Origin: Quisquiliibacterium transsilvanicum
GTDB taxonomy: Bacteria; Pseudomonadota; Gammaproteobacteria; Burkholderiales; Burkholderiaceae_E
Length of the DNA stretch: 64,000 nucleotides
Reading direction: 5' to 3'
NCBI RefSeq assembly: GCF_014202215.1
Contig: NZ_JACHGB010000004.1
Location: 97,160 to 161,159 of the forward strand
Part shown: in pieces, positions 25,062 to 34,917 of the stretch
Position numbering within the stretch: the first letter of the stretch is position 1
Layout: every line of letters begins with the position of its first letter
Notes under the pieces: model-generated
Told to the model about the DNA's origin: nothing
The model's input: the letters and a program-made list of their open reading frames with translations, nothing else
Databases searched by the model: none
Translations under genes and position numbers: made by a program

Positions 25062-25742
25062 TCAGCGGGCGCTTGTGCGCCCGTACAGTTTTCGGGATTC
25101 AATATATTCCAGAACCGCCGGCGGCAACAGTCCGGCCGGGCGCTCGCCGCGGGCCAGCTGGGCGCGCAGCGCGGTCCCCGAGACCGGCACCGGGGGCATC
25201 GAGAACAGCACCACCGAGCCGCTGGCGGCGTCCGCAAGCGCCTGCCTGCCGTGTTCGCGAAGCAGCTCTTCGATCTCCGGCGGCAGGTCCTGCAGGCTGA
25301 CCCGTTCGCGCTGCGTGCAGGCGATGTGGCCCAGCGAGACCAGCTCGCGCCAGCGGTGCCAGGTGGGCAGGTTGCGCAGCTGGTCGCTGCCCAGCAGCAG
25401 CACCAGCGCGGGGTCGGGGCCGAGTTCGGCGCGCAGTTCCGTGAGGGTGTCGACCGTGTAGCTCGGCCCGCTGCGACGCGTCTCGCGATCGTCGGCGCGG
25501 AAACCGGCGACGTCCGCCACGGCGAGGCGCACCATCTCCAGGCGCTGGCCGGCGTCCGCGACCACGCTGCCCTTCTGCCAGGAGGCGCCGGTGGGGATGA
25601 AGCGCACCTCGTCGAGCGCCAGCGCGGCGCGCGCCGAGCGCGCAAGCGCCAGGTGGCCGACGTGGATCGGGTCGAAGGTGCCGCCCAGGATGCCGATGCG
25701 CCTGCGGGCCGGGAGATCCTGCGCCATCCGCTGCGCGCTCAC
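25062..25742 (-). CDS. nadD: Nicotinate-nucleotide adenylyltransferase
   Basis: A 226-residue enzyme. The nucleotide-binding motif [17 protein letters not shown] is intact, and [15 protein letters not shown] replaces the usual ISSTxIR near the C-terminus (V-S-G-T-A-L-R), a mild variation. It converts nicotinate mononucleotide to deamido-NAD in NAD synthesis. The GTG start overlaps the hemF stop (GTGA). Confidence 0.95.
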   Translation of the reverse strand: MSAQRMAQDLPARRRIGILGGTFDPIHVGHLALARSARAALALDEVRFIPTGASWQKGSVVADAGQRLEMVRLAVADVAGFRADDRETRRSGPSYTVDTLTELRAELGPDPALVLLLGSDQLRNLPTWHRWRELVSLGHIACTQRERVSLQDLPPEIEELLREHGRQALADAASGSVVLFSMPPVPVSGTALRAQLARGERPAGLLPPAVLEYIESRKLYGRTSAR

Positions 25743-26728
25743 GCCCAGTCCCGGGGGACCAGGAACTCGTCGTACAGGCGCGCTTCGGGCGAGCCGGCTG
25801 CCGGGCGCCAGTCGTAGCGCCAGCGCACCACCGGAGGCATCGACATCAGGATGGACTCGGTGCGGCCGCCGGACTGCAGGCCGAACAGCGTGCCGCGGTC
25901 GAACACCAGGTTGAACTCGACGTAGCGGCCCCGGCGGTAGGCCTGGAAGTCGCGCTCACGCTCGCCATAGGGCTGGTCGCGATGCCGCTCGGCGATCGGC
26001 GCCCAGGCATCCAGGAAGTGGTCGCCCACGCTGCGGGTCATCGCGAAGGCGTGCTCGAAGCCGCCCTCGCTGAAGTCGTCGAAGAACAGTCCGCCCACGC
26101 CGCGCGGCTCGTTGCGGTGCTTCAGGAAGAAGTAGTCGTCGCACCACTGCTTGAAGCGCGGATGCAGGTGCTCGCCGAAGGGCTGCACCGCGTCGCGGCA
26201 GACCGAGTGGAAGCGCACCACGTCCTTCTCGAAGGGATAGTAGGGCGTGAGGTCCATGCCGCCGCCGAACCACCAGGAGTCCTCCTGGCCGCTGCCGGGC
26301 GCCGCATGCGCGACGAAGAAGCGCACGTTCATGTGGACCGTGGGCACGTAGGGGTTGCGCGGGTGCAGCACGAGCGACACGCCCATCGCCTCGAAGGGCA
26401 GGCCGGCCAGCTGGGGCCGCTGCGCGCTGGCCGAGGGCGGCAGCGCCTTGCCCATCACGTGGGAGAAGTTGACGCCACCGCGCTCGAAGAGCCCGCCGTC
26501 CTCGATGACGCGGGTCAGGCCGCCGCCGCCCTCGGGCCGCTCCCAGCGGTCGGAGCGGAAGGGGCTGCCATCCAGCGCCTCGAGCCGATCGACGATCCGT
26601 GCCTGCAGCCCGGTGAGATAGTCGCGCACCCGTGCCGCGTCGGCACTGGCGTGCGACGCGGCGGCCGGGACGGCGTGCGACGGGGCCGGAGCCGTGGGCG
26701 CCGGGCCCGGCTTGGCGCCTGCGCTCAT
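25739..26728 (-). CDS. hemF: Oxygen-dependent coproporphyrinogen III oxidase
   Basis: A 329-residue enzyme with a 30-residue Ala/Pro-rich N-terminal extension before the conserved domain. Signatures include [55 protein letters not shown] and the C-terminal [20 protein letters not shown]. It performs two O2-dependent decarboxylations in haem synthesis, so the organism has an aerobic route. It overlaps purD by 4 bp. Confidence 0.97.
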   Translation of the reverse strand: MSAGAKPGPAPTAPAPSHAVPAAASHASADAARVRDYLTGLQARIVDRLEALDGSPFRSDRWERPEGGGGLTRVIEDGGLFERGGVNFSHVMGKALPPSASAQRPQLAGLPFEAMGVSLVLHPRNPYVPTVHMNVRFFVAHAAPGSGQEDSWWFGGGMDLTPYYPFEKDVVRFHSVCRDAVQPFGEHLHPRFKQWCDDYFFLKHRNEPRGVGGLFFDDFSEGGFEHAFAMTRSVGDHFLDAWAPIAERHRDQPYGERERDFQAYRRGRYVEFNLVFDRGTLFGLQSGGRTESILMSMPPVVRWRYDWRPAAGSPEARLYDEFLVPRDWA

Positions 26729-28011
26729 CGCTTGCGCGCGAGCGCGCGGTGGCCGATGTCGCGGCGGTACTGCATGCCCTCGAAGCGGATCGAGTCGATG
26801 CCCTGGTAGGCGCGTGCCTGCGCGATCTTGACCGAGTCGCCCAGGCCGGTGACGCAGAGCACGCGGCCGCCGCTGGTGAGGACCCGCCCGTCGCTCTCGG
26901 TGGTGCCGGCATGGAACACCAGGCAGTCGGACTCGGGGTCGTTGCCATTGGCCGGCAGGCCGGTGATGGCGTCGCCCTTGCGCGGCTCTTCCGGGTAGTT
27001 GTGCGCGGCCAGCACCACGCCCAGCGCGGTGCGCCGGTCCCAGGTGATCTCCGCCTCGTCGAGCCGGCCGTCGATGGCCTTCTCGAACACGGCGGCCAGG
27101 TCGCTGCGGATGCGCGCCATGATCGGCTGGGTCTCGGGGTCGCCCATTCGGCAGTTGAACTCGAGCGTCCGGGGCTGGCCGGCGGCGTCGATCATCAGCC
27201 CGGCGTAGAGGAAGCCGGTGAAGGGGATGCCGTCCCGGGCCATGCCGTTGACCGTGGGCATGATGATCTCGCGCATCACCTTGGCGTGGATCTCGGGAGT
27301 GACCACCGGCGCGGGGGAGTAGGCGCCCATGCCGCCGGTGTTCGGACCTTCGTCGCCGTCGAGCAGGCGCTTGTGGTCCTGGCTGGAGGCCAGCGCCAGC
27401 ACGTTGCGCCCGTCCACCAGGACGATGAAGCTCGCTTCCTCGCCCTCGAGGAAGTCCTCGATGACCACGCGCGCGCCGGCCGAGCCCATCCGGTTGTCGA
27501 TCAGCATCGCGTCGATCGCCGCGTGCGCCTCTTCGAGGGAGGTGGCCACCACCACGCCCTTGCCGGCGGCCAGGCCGTCGGCCTTGATCACGACGCGCGC
27601 GCCCCGGCCATCGACGTAGGCGTGTGCCGCCGCGGCGTCAGTGAAGGTCTGGTAGCCGGCAGTGGGGATGCCGTGGCGCTTCATGAAGGCCTTGGCGAAG
27701 TCCTTCGAGGACTCGAGCTGGGCCGCCGCCTTCGTGGGGCCGAAGATGCGCAGGCCCTTGTCGCGGAAGGCGTCGACGATGCCCGCGGCCAGCGGGGCCT
27801 CCGGCCCCACCACCGTGAAGGCCACCTGCTCGCGCCTTGCGAACTCGGCCAGCGAGTCGATCTCGGTGAGCGGCAGGTTCTGCAGCTTGGGCTCGTGCGC
27901 CGTGCCGCCGTTGCCCGGCGCCACCCATACCTTCGTGACCCGCTCGGACTGCGCCAGGCGCCACGCCAGCGCATGCTCGCGCCCCCCCGAACCCACCACC
28001 AGGAGATTCAT
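26725..28011 (-). CDS. purD: Phosphoribosylamine-glycine ligase
   Basis: A 428-residue GARS enzyme. It begins [20 protein letters not shown], contains [14 protein letters not shown] and the ATP-grasp region with [12 protein letters not shown], and has the GARS signature [13 protein letters not shown]. It catalyses the second step of purine synthesis. It starts 6 bp after yebC and overlaps hemF by 4 bp. Confidence 0.97.
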   Translation of the reverse strand: MNLLVVGSGGREHALAWRLAQSERVTKVWVAPGNGGTAHEPKLQNLPLTEIDSLAEFARREQVAFTVVGPEAPLAAGIVDAFRDKGLRIFGPTKAAAQLESSKDFAKAFMKRHGIPTAGYQTFTDAAAAHAYVDGRGARVVIKADGLAAGKGVVVATSLEEAHAAIDAMLIDNRMGSAGARVVIEDFLEGEEASFIVLVDGRNVLALASSQDHKRLLDGDEGPNTGGMGAYSPAPVVTPEIHAKVMREIIMPTVNGMARDGIPFTGFLYAGLMIDAAGQPRTLEFNCRMGDPETQPIMARIRSDLAAVFEKAIDGRLDEAEITWDRRTALGVVLAAHNYPEEPRKGDAITGLPANGNDPESDCLVFHAGTTESDGRVLTSGGRVLCVTGLGDSVKIAQARAYQGIDSIRFEGMQYRRDIGHRALARKR

Positions 28012-28017
28012 CGCGTC

Positions 28018-28749
28018 CTATTCCTGTTCATCGAAGACCGCGTTGGTGTAGACCTGCTGGACGTCGTCGAGGTTCTCCAGCGCGTCGAGCAGCTTCTGCA
28101 TCTTCAGTGCATCGTCGCCGGCGAGCTCGGTCTCGTTCAGCGGCTTCATGGTGATCTCGGCGACCTCGGCCTTCAGGCCAGCCGCCTCGAGGGCCTGCTT
28201 GACCGCGGAGAAATCGGGCACCGCGCAGATCACCTCGACGCCGCCTTCGTCGTCGGAGGCGACGTCCTCGGCGCCCGCGTCGATGGCGGCCTCCATGACC
28301 TTGTCCTCCGAGATGCCCGGCGCGAACAGGAACTGTCCGCAATGCTTGAACTGGAATGCGACCGAGCCGTCGGTGCCCAGGTTGCCGCCATGCTTGGAGA
28401 AGGCGTGGCGGACCTCGGCGACCGTGCGCGTGCGGTTGTCGGTCATGCAGTCGACGATGACCGCTGCGCCGCCGATCCCGTAACCCTCATAGCGGATCTC
28501 GTCGTAGTTGGAGCCTTCGAGCCCGCCCGCGCCCCGTGCGATGGCCTTCTGCACGGTATCCTTGGCCATGTTGGCCTCGGATGCCTTGTCCATGGCGAGC
28601 CGCAGCCGGGGGTTGGCCGACGGGTCGGAGCCTCCGTGCTTGGCTGCGACGACGATCTCTTTCAGGACGCGGGTGAAGACCTTGCTGCGCTTCGCGTCCT
28701 GCCGGTTCTTGCGGTGCTGGATGTTGGCCCACTTGGAATGGCCGGCCAT
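28018..28749 (-). CDS. yebC: YebC/PmpR-family protein
   Basis: A 243-residue TACO1-family protein opening [20 protein letters not shown], followed by the characteristic [23 protein letters not shown] and [14 protein letters not shown] stretches. The family includes transcriptional regulators (PmpR) and, in recent work, factors that relieve ribosome stalling on polyproline. It is the first gene of the minus-strand operon yebC-purD-hemF-nadD-rsfS-rlmH-maf-rng. Confidence 0.96.
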   Translation of the reverse strand: MAGHSKWANIQHRKNRQDAKRSKVFTRVLKEIVVAAKHGGSDPSANPRLRLAMDKASEANMAKDTVQKAIARGAGGLEGSNYDEIRYEGYGIGGAAVIVDCMTDNRTRTVAEVRHAFSKHGGNLGTDGSVAFQFKHCGQFLFAPGISEDKVMEAAIDAGAEDVASDDEGGVEVICAVPDFSAVKQALEAAGLKAEVAEITMKPLNETELAGDDALKMQKLLDALENLDDVQQVYTNAVFDEQE

Positions 28750-28827
28750 GACTTGCCCTCTCAGTCGCCCTGGCTTGCATCGGCCTCGGGCGGCATGTTC
28801 GAATGATTCGTCTGCGGGGAAACCGCG

Positions 28828-28833
28828 ATTTTA
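28828..28833 (-). promoter_or_regulatory. Probable -10 of the yebC operon
   Basis: On the minus strand TAAAAT lies about 80 bp before the yebC start, in the 132-bp spacer shared with the divergent HerA-like gene. It is the only AT-rich hexamer in an otherwise GC-rich gap. A -35 is not clear. Confidence 0.4.
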
Positions 28834-28881
28834 CCACCCACCCTTGCCGGGCACGGGCCGCGCGCGGCCGGCCCCCACGCC

Positions 28882-30402
28882 ATGACCGACCTTTTCCGCA
28901 TCGCCATCGCCGACTCCCGTGAACTGGGCGTCCTTCCGGCGCTGGCCAACCGCCACGGGCTGATCACCGGCGCCACCGGCACCGGCAAGACCGTCACCCT
29001 GCAGGTGATCGCCGAGCAGCTCTCGGATGCGGGCATCCCGGTGTTCGTGGCCGACGTCAAGGGCGATCTCGCCGGGGTCTCGCAACCGGGCAGCATGTCG
29101 CCGAAGCTGCAGGAGCGCCTGGACCGCTACGGCCTGCCCACGCCGCAGTTCTCCGGTTATCCGGTCACGCTCTGGGACGTCTATGGCGAGAAGGGCCATC
29201 CGCTGCGGGCCACGGTCTCGGACATGGGGCCGACGCTGCTGTCGCAGATGCTGGGCCTGAACGAGACCCAGGAGGGCGTGCTGCACCTGGTGTTCCGGGT
29301 CGCCGACGCCCAGGGCCTGCTGCTGCTCGACGCCAAGGACCTGCGCGCGATGCTGCAGTACGTCGGGGACAACGCCAAGTTGTTCACCACCGAGTACGGC
29401 AACATCTCCACCGCCTCGATCGGCGCCATCCAGCGCAGCCTGCTGACGCTGGACTCGCAGGGGGCGGACCGCTTCTTCGGCGAGCCGATGCTCAACCTCG
29501 ACGACATGATGCAGACCGACGCGAGCGGCCGCGGCGTGATCAACGTGATGGCCGCCGATCGCCTGATGAACTCGCCGCGGCTGTACGCGTCCTTCCTGCT
29601 GTGGCTGCTGTCGGAGCTGTTCGAGAACCTGCCGGAGGTCGGCGACCGCGAGAAGCCGCGCTTCGCGTTCTTCTTCGACGAGGCCCACCTGCTGTTCGAC
29701 GCCGCGCCCAAGCCGCTGCTGGAGAAGGTGGAGCAGGTGGTGCGGCTGATCCGCTCCAAGGGCGTGGGCGTCTACTTCGTGACGCAGAATCCGCTCGACA
29801 TCCCGGACACGGTGCTCGGCCAGCTCGGCAATCGCGTGCAGCACGCGCTGCGCGCGTTCACGCCGCGCGACCAGAAGGCCGTCAGGGCGGCAGCGGAAAC
29901 CATGCGCCCGAACCCGAAGTTCAAGGCCGAGCAGGCGATCACCGAGCTGGGCGTTGGCGAAGCGCTGGTGTCCTTCCTGGACGCGAAGGGCCGTCCGCAC
30001 GAGGTCGAGCGCGCCTGGATCTGCCCGCCCGGCTCGCGGATCGGGCCGATCACCGACGAGGAGCGCCGCGCGCTGATCGCGGGCTCGGTGGTGGCCGGCA
30101 TCTACGACACGACCCAGGACCGCGAGTCCGCGTATGAACGGCTGAAGGCAGGGTCCGCGGCGGCGCAGCCCGATGCGGAGGCTCCCGCCGAGCAGCCCGA
30201 CCAGGGCGGCGGCTTCGGCGACATGCTGGGCGGCCTGTTCGGCGGGGTGCTCGGGGGCGGCCAGGGCAGCGCGCGCCGCACGGCCTCGCGCCGCGAAACG
30301 CCGCTGCAGGCGGCCACCAAGAGCGCGGCCCGGTCGATCGGGACCACGATCGGCAGGGAACTGGTGCGCGGAGTGCTCGGCTCGCTGCTGCGCAGGCGCT
30401 AG
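28882..30402 (+). CDS. HerA-like ATPase, DUF853 family (YjgR-like)
   Basis: A 506-residue P-loop ATPase. Walker A is GATGTGKT (about 30-37), and [19 protein letters not shown] text ([16 protein letters not shown]) follows. Walker B is [10 protein letters not shown], and the sensor region is [21 protein letters not shown]. This matches the DUF853/YjgR group of HerA/FtsK-superfamily ATPases, whose cellular role is still unclear. The C-terminus has a Gly-rich [20 protein letters not shown] hinge before a short basic helix. It is divergent from yebC. Confidence 0.9.
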   Translation: MTDLFRIAIADSRELGVLPALANRHGLITGATGTGKTVTLQVIAEQLSDAGIPVFVADVKGDLAGVSQPGSMSPKLQERLDRYGLPTPQFSGYPVTLWDVYGEKGHPLRATVSDMGPTLLSQMLGLNETQEGVLHLVFRVADAQGLLLLDAKDLRAMLQYVGDNAKLFTTEYGNISTASIGAIQRSLLTLDSQGADRFFGEPMLNLDDMMQTDASGRGVINVMAADRLMNSPRLYASFLLWLLSELFENLPEVGDREKPRFAFFFDEAHLLFDAAPKPLLEKVEQVVRLIRSKGVGVYFVTQNPLDIPDTVLGQLGNRVQHALRAFTPRDQKAVRAAAETMRPNPKFKAEQAITELGVGEALVSFLDAKGRPHEVERAWICPPGSRIGPITDEERRALIAGSVVAGIYDTTQDRESAYERLKAGSAAAQPDAEAPAEQPDQGGGFGDMLGGLFGGVLGGGQGSARRTASRRETPLQAATKSAARSIGTTIGRELVRGVLGSLLRRR

Positions 30403-30491
30403 CCCGGGCGCGGCAGCCCGGCGCACCGGCGGCGCGAGCGGGATGCATCGACCACACGAATACGACACGAACGAGGACGGGAGACGACCGG

Positions 30492-31271
30492 ATGAAGCTT
30501 GGAATCGAAGGCAGGTGGGCGCTGGTGTGCGGCGCGAGCAAAGGACTGGGCCATGGCTGCGCGGCTTCGCTGGCCGCCGAGGGCGTCAACCTGGTGATCA
30601 ACGCGCGCTCGGCCCAGCCGCTGCGCGAAGCGGCGGCGCGCATCGGCGGCGAGACCGGCGTGACGGTCGTCGCGGTGGCCTGCGACATCACCACCCCGGA
30701 GGGGCGCGCCGAGGCGCTGGCCGCCTGCCCGCAGGTGGACATCCTGGTGAACAACGCCGGCGGCCCGCCGCCCGGGGACTTCCGCAACTTCACCCGTGAC
30801 GACTGGATCCGCGCGATCGACGCGAACATGCTCACGCCGATCGAGCTGATGAAGTCGACGGTGGACGGCATGATGGAGCGCGGCTTCGGGCGGATCGTCA
30901 ACATCACCTCGAGCGCGGTGAAGGCGCCGATCGACGTGCTCGCGCTGTCCAACGGCGCGCGCAGCGGCCTCACCGGCTTCGTCGCCGGGCTCGCCCGCAA
31001 GACCGCGGGCCGCAACGTCACCATCAACAACCTGCTGCCGGGAATGTTCGCCACCGACCGCCTGCGCACCACGATCGCGGCCGCCGCGAAGGCGCAGGGC
31101 ATCGACGCGGCCGAGGCCGAGCGGCGTCGTGCGGCGACGGTGCCCGCGGGGCGCTTCGGCGATCCCTGGGAGTTCGGCCAGGCCTGCGCCTACCTGTGCA
31201 GCGCGCAGGCAGGCTACGTCACCGGGCAGAACTTCCTGATCGACGGCGGCAACTACCCCGGCACGTTCTGA
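30492..31271 (+). CDS. Short-chain dehydrogenase/reductase-family protein lacking the YxxxK motif
   Basis: A 259-residue classical-type SDR. The cofactor motif is CGASKGLGHG, with NNAGGPPPG, and RIVNITSSAVKAPI carries the catalytic-position Ser. Where Tyr-x-x-x-Lys is expected the sequence reads LALSNGARSGLTGF, so the catalytic Tyr and Lys are absent. This matches the 'BKR-like' SDR subgroup, whose activity is unclear. A good GGAGA-type site (GGGAGACG) precedes the ATG. It is followed closely by a quinone-oxidoreductase gene. Confidence 0.87.
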   Translation: MKLGIEGRWALVCGASKGLGHGCAASLAAEGVNLVINARSAQPLREAAARIGGETGVTVVAVACDITTPEGRAEALAACPQVDILVNNAGGPPPGDFRNFTRDDWIRAIDANMLTPIELMKSTVDGMMERGFGRIVNITSSAVKAPIDVLALSNGARSGLTGFVAGLARKTAGRNVTINNLLPGMFATDRLRTTIAAAAKAQGIDAAEAERRRAATVPAGRFGDPWEFGQACAYLCSAQAGYVTGQNFLIDGGNYPGTF

Positions 31272-31301
31272 AGCGAACTCTGAAGCAACTCTGAAGCGAA
31301 T
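31267..31301. repeat. Three short tandem copies starting at the SDR stop codon
   Basis: tctgaagcgaac, tctgaagcaac and tctgaagcgaat lie back to back (11-12 bp each). The first copy contains the SDR stop codon. They probably arose by replication slippage. Confidence 0.75.
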
Positions 31302-31317
31302 CCAAGGGAGGACATCG

Positions 31318-32286
31318 ATGACCAAGGCGATCCGGATCGAGCGGACCGGCGGACCCGAAGTGCTGCAGTACCTGGACGTGGAGGTCGGTGCGCCCGGGCC
31401 CGGGGAGGTGCAGGTGCGCCATCGCGCGATCGGCCTGAATTTCATCGACGTCTACTACCGCACCGGGCTGTATCCGATGTCGCTGCCGGGCGGCGCCGGC
31501 CTCGAGGGCTCGGGCGAGGTGCTCGCGGTGGGCGAGGGCGTGACCGAGTTGCGCCCTGGCGACCGGGTGGCCTACGCGGGCGGCTCGCCGGGCGCGTACT
31601 CCGAAGTGCGCAACATGGCCGTCAAGCCGCTGGTGAAGATCCCGGACGCCATCGGCGACGAGACCGCCGCGGCGATGATGCTCAAGGGGCTCACCGTGCA
31701 GTACCTGTTCCACCGCACCTACAAGGTGAAGGCGGGCGAAACCATCCTGTTCCACGCCGCCGCCGGCGGGGTCGGCCTGATCGCGATGCAGTGGGCCAAG
31801 GCGCTCGGCGTCACCGTCATCGGCACCGTGGGCTCCGAGGAGAAGGCCGAACTCGCCAGGCGCCATGGCTGCGACCACACCATCCTCTATCGCGAGGAGA
31901 ACGTGGCCGAGCGGGTGCGCGAAATCACCGGCGGCAAGATGGTGCCGGTGGTCTATGACGGGGTCGGCAAGGACACCTTCCAGGCCTCGCTGGACAGCCT
32001 CGCGCCCTTCGGCCTGATGGTGAGCTTCGGCAATGCCTCGGGGCCGGTGCCGCCGGTTCCGCTCACCGCGCTCAAGGGCTCGCTCTACATCACGCGTCCC
32101 GGGCTGATGAACCACACCTCGGACCGCGCGACGCTGCTGGGGATGGCCGACGACCTGATCGGCATGGTGTCCTCGGGCAAGGTGAAGATCGAGATCGAGC
32201 GGCGCTACGCGCTGGCCGACGCGGCGCAGGCCCATCGCGACCTGGAATCGCGCCGGACCACCGGCTCGTCGATCCTGATTCCCTGA
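31318..32286 (+). CDS. NADPH:quinone reductase, zinc-independent MDR family
   Basis: A 322-residue QorA-type medium-chain reductase. GLNFIDVYYRTGLYP, GLEGSGEVLAVGEGV and the cofactor fold HAAAGGVGLIAMQWAKALG are typical of QOR1. There are no catalytic zinc ligands. It reduces quinones using NADPH. AGGGAGG lies 6-12 bp before the ATG. Confidence 0.93.
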   Translation: MTKAIRIERTGGPEVLQYLDVEVGAPGPGEVQVRHRAIGLNFIDVYYRTGLYPMSLPGGAGLEGSGEVLAVGEGVTELRPGDRVAYAGGSPGAYSEVRNMAVKPLVKIPDAIGDETAAAMMLKGLTVQYLFHRTYKVKAGETILFHAAAGGVGLIAMQWAKALGVTVIGTVGSEEKAELARRHGCDHTILYREENVAERVREITGGKMVPVVYDGVGKDTFQASLDSLAPFGLMVSFGNASGPVPPVPLTALKGSLYITRPGLMNHTSDRATLLGMADDLIGMVSSGKVKIEIERRYALADAAQAHRDLESRRTTGSSILIP

Positions 32287-32308
32287 GCGAATCCTGGCCC
32301 AGCTTCCG

Positions 32309-33154
32309 ATGCTAGAGCCTCTCGATGCCGGCGCTGCGGCGGCCGGCGACGCGGCCGGCGAGGGCACGCGCGAGCGCCGCTTCGGCGGCGTCGCGCGGCT
32401 GTTCGGCGACACTGCGCTGACGCGCCTGCAGGCGGCGCACTTCGTGGTCGTCGGAATCGGCGGCGTGGGCTCCTGGACGGCCGAGGCGCTGGCGCGTTCC
32501 GGCGCCGGTGCGATCACGCTGGTCGACATGGACCATGTGGCCGAGTCGAACCTCAACCGCCAGGTCCACGCGCTGGAGTCCACGCTGGGCGCCGCCAAGG
32601 GCGAGGCGATGCGCGAGCGGATCGCTGGCATCTGGCGCGGCTGCCGGGTCGGGCTGGTCGACGATTTCGTCACCGCGGAGAACGCGGCCGAACTGATCCC
32701 GGAGGGGGCGATCGTCATCGATGCGATCGACCAGCCGCGCGCGAAGGCTGCGATGATCGCGCTGTGCCGGCGCCGGCGCCAGCCGTTGGTGGTCTGCGGC
32801 GGCGCGGGCGCGGTCACCGACTCGCTCGCGCTGCGCCGCGCGGACCTCGCGCTGGTGCGCGGCGACCCGCTGCTGGCCTCGGTGCGGGCGCGGCTGCGCC
32901 GCGAGCACGGCTTTCCCAGGGAGGCCGGCCGGCGTTTCGGCGTCACCGCCCTGTACTTCGATGCGCAGCGCGTGCGGGGTGCGCCCGACGCACCCGCTGC
33001 GGAGTGTGCGCTGCCGGACGCGGAGCCGCCGGGGGCGCCAGCGGGCCGCGCCGGAGCGCCGCTGGCCTGCGCCGGCTACGGGTCACTGGTCACCGTCACC
33101 GCTGCGCTGGGGTTTGCGGCCGCGGGGCTGGCGATCGAGGCGGCGCTCGGATGA
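32309..33154 (+). CDS. tcdA: tRNA threonylcarbamoyladenosine dehydratase
   Basis: A 281-residue E1-like protein. RRFGGVARLFGDTAL, the ATP-binding VVGIGGVGSWTAEALARSG and VDMDHVAESNLNRQVHAL are TcdA/CsdL signatures. It converts t6A37 to its cyclic form in tRNAs using ATP. The C-terminal part contains a Pro/Ala-rich insertion (about 225-250) before the conserved YGSLVTVTAALGF. Confidence 0.93.
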   Translation: MLEPLDAGAAAAGDAAGEGTRERRFGGVARLFGDTALTRLQAAHFVVVGIGGVGSWTAEALARSGAGAITLVDMDHVAESNLNRQVHALESTLGAAKGEAMRERIAGIWRGCRVGLVDDFVTAENAAELIPEGAIVIDAIDQPRAKAAMIALCRRRRQPLVVCGGAGAVTDSLALRRADLALVRGDPLLASVRARLRREHGFPREAGRRFGVTALYFDAQRVRGAPDAPAAECALPDAEPPGAPAGRAGAPLACAGYGSLVTVTAALGFAAAGLAIEAALG

Positions 33155-33235
33155 GGTTTTCACTGCGATAACAGGCCTTGCGGGAACTGCGGCGGGATGC
33201 GGTCCGATGCGAAGTCCGAAAGGAAGGACGAGACG

Positions 33236-33700
33236 ATGAAGACGATGCCGGGAACGGGTGCGCCGCGCCGGAGCGCTGCGCCGCTGCGCGCGATCGCAAT
33301 GCTTGTGCTGGCCGTGGGCTGGGCTGCGGCCCAGGCCGGCGTGGAGCGGCCTGGCGAGGGGCAGCCTGCCGCCGGGCAAGCGGCGCAGGGCGTGCTCGCT
33401 CAGCCGCCGGCAGCCCAGGGCGCACCGGCTGACGATCGAGGCCGCGCCCTCTACGAGGCGCGCTGCCAGGGCTGCCACGATCGCAGCGTGCACCAGCGCG
33501 CGGCGCGGATCGCACGTGACTATTCCGGGGTGCGGGCCGGCGTCGAGCGCTGGGACCGCGAACAGGGTGCGCTCTGGCGCCCGGACGAGATCGACGCGGT
33601 GACCCGCTACCTGAATTCGCGCTACTACCGATTCCCCTGCGCCGGTCCAGGCTGCGCACCTGATCGGGCGAGCGTGGAGCGCGCCGCGCCGGCGCACTGA
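33236..33700 (+). CDS. Periplasmic c-type cytochrome
   Basis: A 154-residue exported protein. The start at 33236 has AAGGAAGGA upstream and yields a signal peptide (PLRAIAMLVLAVGWAAAQA, cleavage near residue 37). After a Gln/Ala/Pro-rich linker it has one haem site, CQGCH (C77, C80, H81), then DRSVHQRAARIARDY and RPDEIDAVTRYLNSRYYRFPC. No obvious axial Met is present; His of SVH is an alternative ligand. A second Cys pair (CAGPGC) at the end may form a disulfide. It probably shuttles electrons in the periplasm; partners are unknown. Confidence 0.87.
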   Translation: MKTMPGTGAPRRSAAPLRAIAMLVLAVGWAAAQAGVERPGEGQPAAGQAAQGVLAQPPAAQGAPADDRGRALYEARCQGCHDRSVHQRAARIARDYSGVRAGVERWDREQGALWRPDEIDAVTRYLNSRYYRFPCAGPGCAPDRASVERAAPAH

Positions 33701-33729
33701 CCAGGAAAAACAACGAGGAGGAGACCGGC

Positions 33730-34848
33730 ATGAAGACTTCGATCGAACTGATGCTCGACTACCAGCTGGCTGCCCGCCACTACCCCGGGGCAGTGATCCA
33801 CGTCGAGCAGGACGGGCGTGTGCTCGCGCACGCTGTGGCGGGCCGGCTGCGCGGCGAGGGCGATGCGCCGATGCGCGAGGACGCACTCTTCCGGATCGCC
33901 TCCCTGTCGAAGGCGGTGGTCAGCGTGCTGACGCTGATGCTGGTCGATGAAGGCCTGGTGGGCCTGGACACGCCGGCACAGGAGTATCTGCCGCCGCTGG
34001 CGAAGCAGCGCATGCCGGACGGCGCGCTGCCCTCGCGGCCGGTCACGGTGCGGGATCTGCTGCGGCATACCGCGGGCGTGCCCTATGCCGGCGAGCTGCG
34101 CGACCCGGCGCTGCGTGCGAACGCGCAGGCGTCGGGGCTGGACGGCCGGATGGCTTCGATGACGCCGGCGGAGTTCCTGGATGCACTGGTCACGCTGCCG
34201 CTGGCGAATCAGCCGGGCGCCGCGTTCCGCTACGGTTTCGCCACCGACCTTGCCGGCCTGGTGGTCGAACGTGTCACCGGGCAGCGCCTGGGCGAGGCAC
34301 TGCGCGAGCGGCTGCTCGATCCGCTGGGCATGGTGGACACCGGCTTCGTCGTCGCGGATGCCGACCTCGGCCGGCTGGCCGGCGCCCACTCCTCCGACAA
34401 GGCCTGGCATGGCTTCGACCGCATGTTCCGCGACGGCCAGGCGAAGGGTTCGCCGATGCACAGCGGCGGCGGCGGGCTGGTCTCCACGGTGGCCGACTAC
34501 GCGGCGTTCGCGCGCATGCTGGCCGGCGGCGGCGAACTGGGCGGACGCCGATTCCTGAAGCCCGAAACCTTCGCCCAGATGGCAAGCGACCAGCTCGGCG
34601 CCCAGGTGGACGGCCCGGCCGGCTATGCGGGCCCGGGCTTCGGCTTCGGCCTGGCGCTCGCGGTGCGCCATGACTGGGGCGCGGCCGCGGTGCCCAGCCC
34701 GGCGGGCGAGCTGACCTGGTCGGGGGTGACCGGCACCGGGCTCTACGTGCGGCCGGCCGACCGGTGGTTCGCGATCAAGTTCAGCTGCAACAACGCCTCG
34801 CGGCTGATGGCACGTTTCGAGTTCAGGCGGGCTGCAGGGATGCTCTGA
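33730..34848 (+). CDS. Serine hydrolase, beta-lactamase/class C esterase family
   Basis: A 372-residue protein with the class C serine-hydrolase fold. SLSK supplies the nucleophile Ser58 and Lys61. VTVRDLLRHTAGVPY and FRYGFATDLAGLVVERVTGQ follow, with FRYGF in the Tyr position, and SGGGGLVSTVADYAAFARML is typical. No signal peptide is seen, so it is probably a cytoplasmic esterase (EstB-like) rather than a beta-lactamase. AGGAGGAGA precedes the ATG. Confidence 0.88.
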   Translation: MKTSIELMLDYQLAARHYPGAVIHVEQDGRVLAHAVAGRLRGEGDAPMREDALFRIASLSKAVVSVLTLMLVDEGLVGLDTPAQEYLPPLAKQRMPDGALPSRPVTVRDLLRHTAGVPYAGELRDPALRANAQASGLDGRMASMTPAEFLDALVTLPLANQPGAAFRYGFATDLAGLVVERVTGQRLGEALRERLLDPLGMVDTGFVVADADLGRLAGAHSSDKAWHGFDRMFRDGQAKGSPMHSGGGGLVSTVADYAAFARMLAGGGELGGRRFLKPETFAQMASDQLGAQVDGPAGYAGPGFGFGLALAVRHDWGAAAVPSPAGELTWSGVTGTGLYVRPADRWFAIKFSCNNASRLMARFEFRRAAGML

Positions 34849-34917
34849 ACCCGCGCCGCGCGCCGGCGTATGCTGCCGGCAAGGTGCATTCGAACGCCAC
34901 TAGACGGAAGGAGACCC

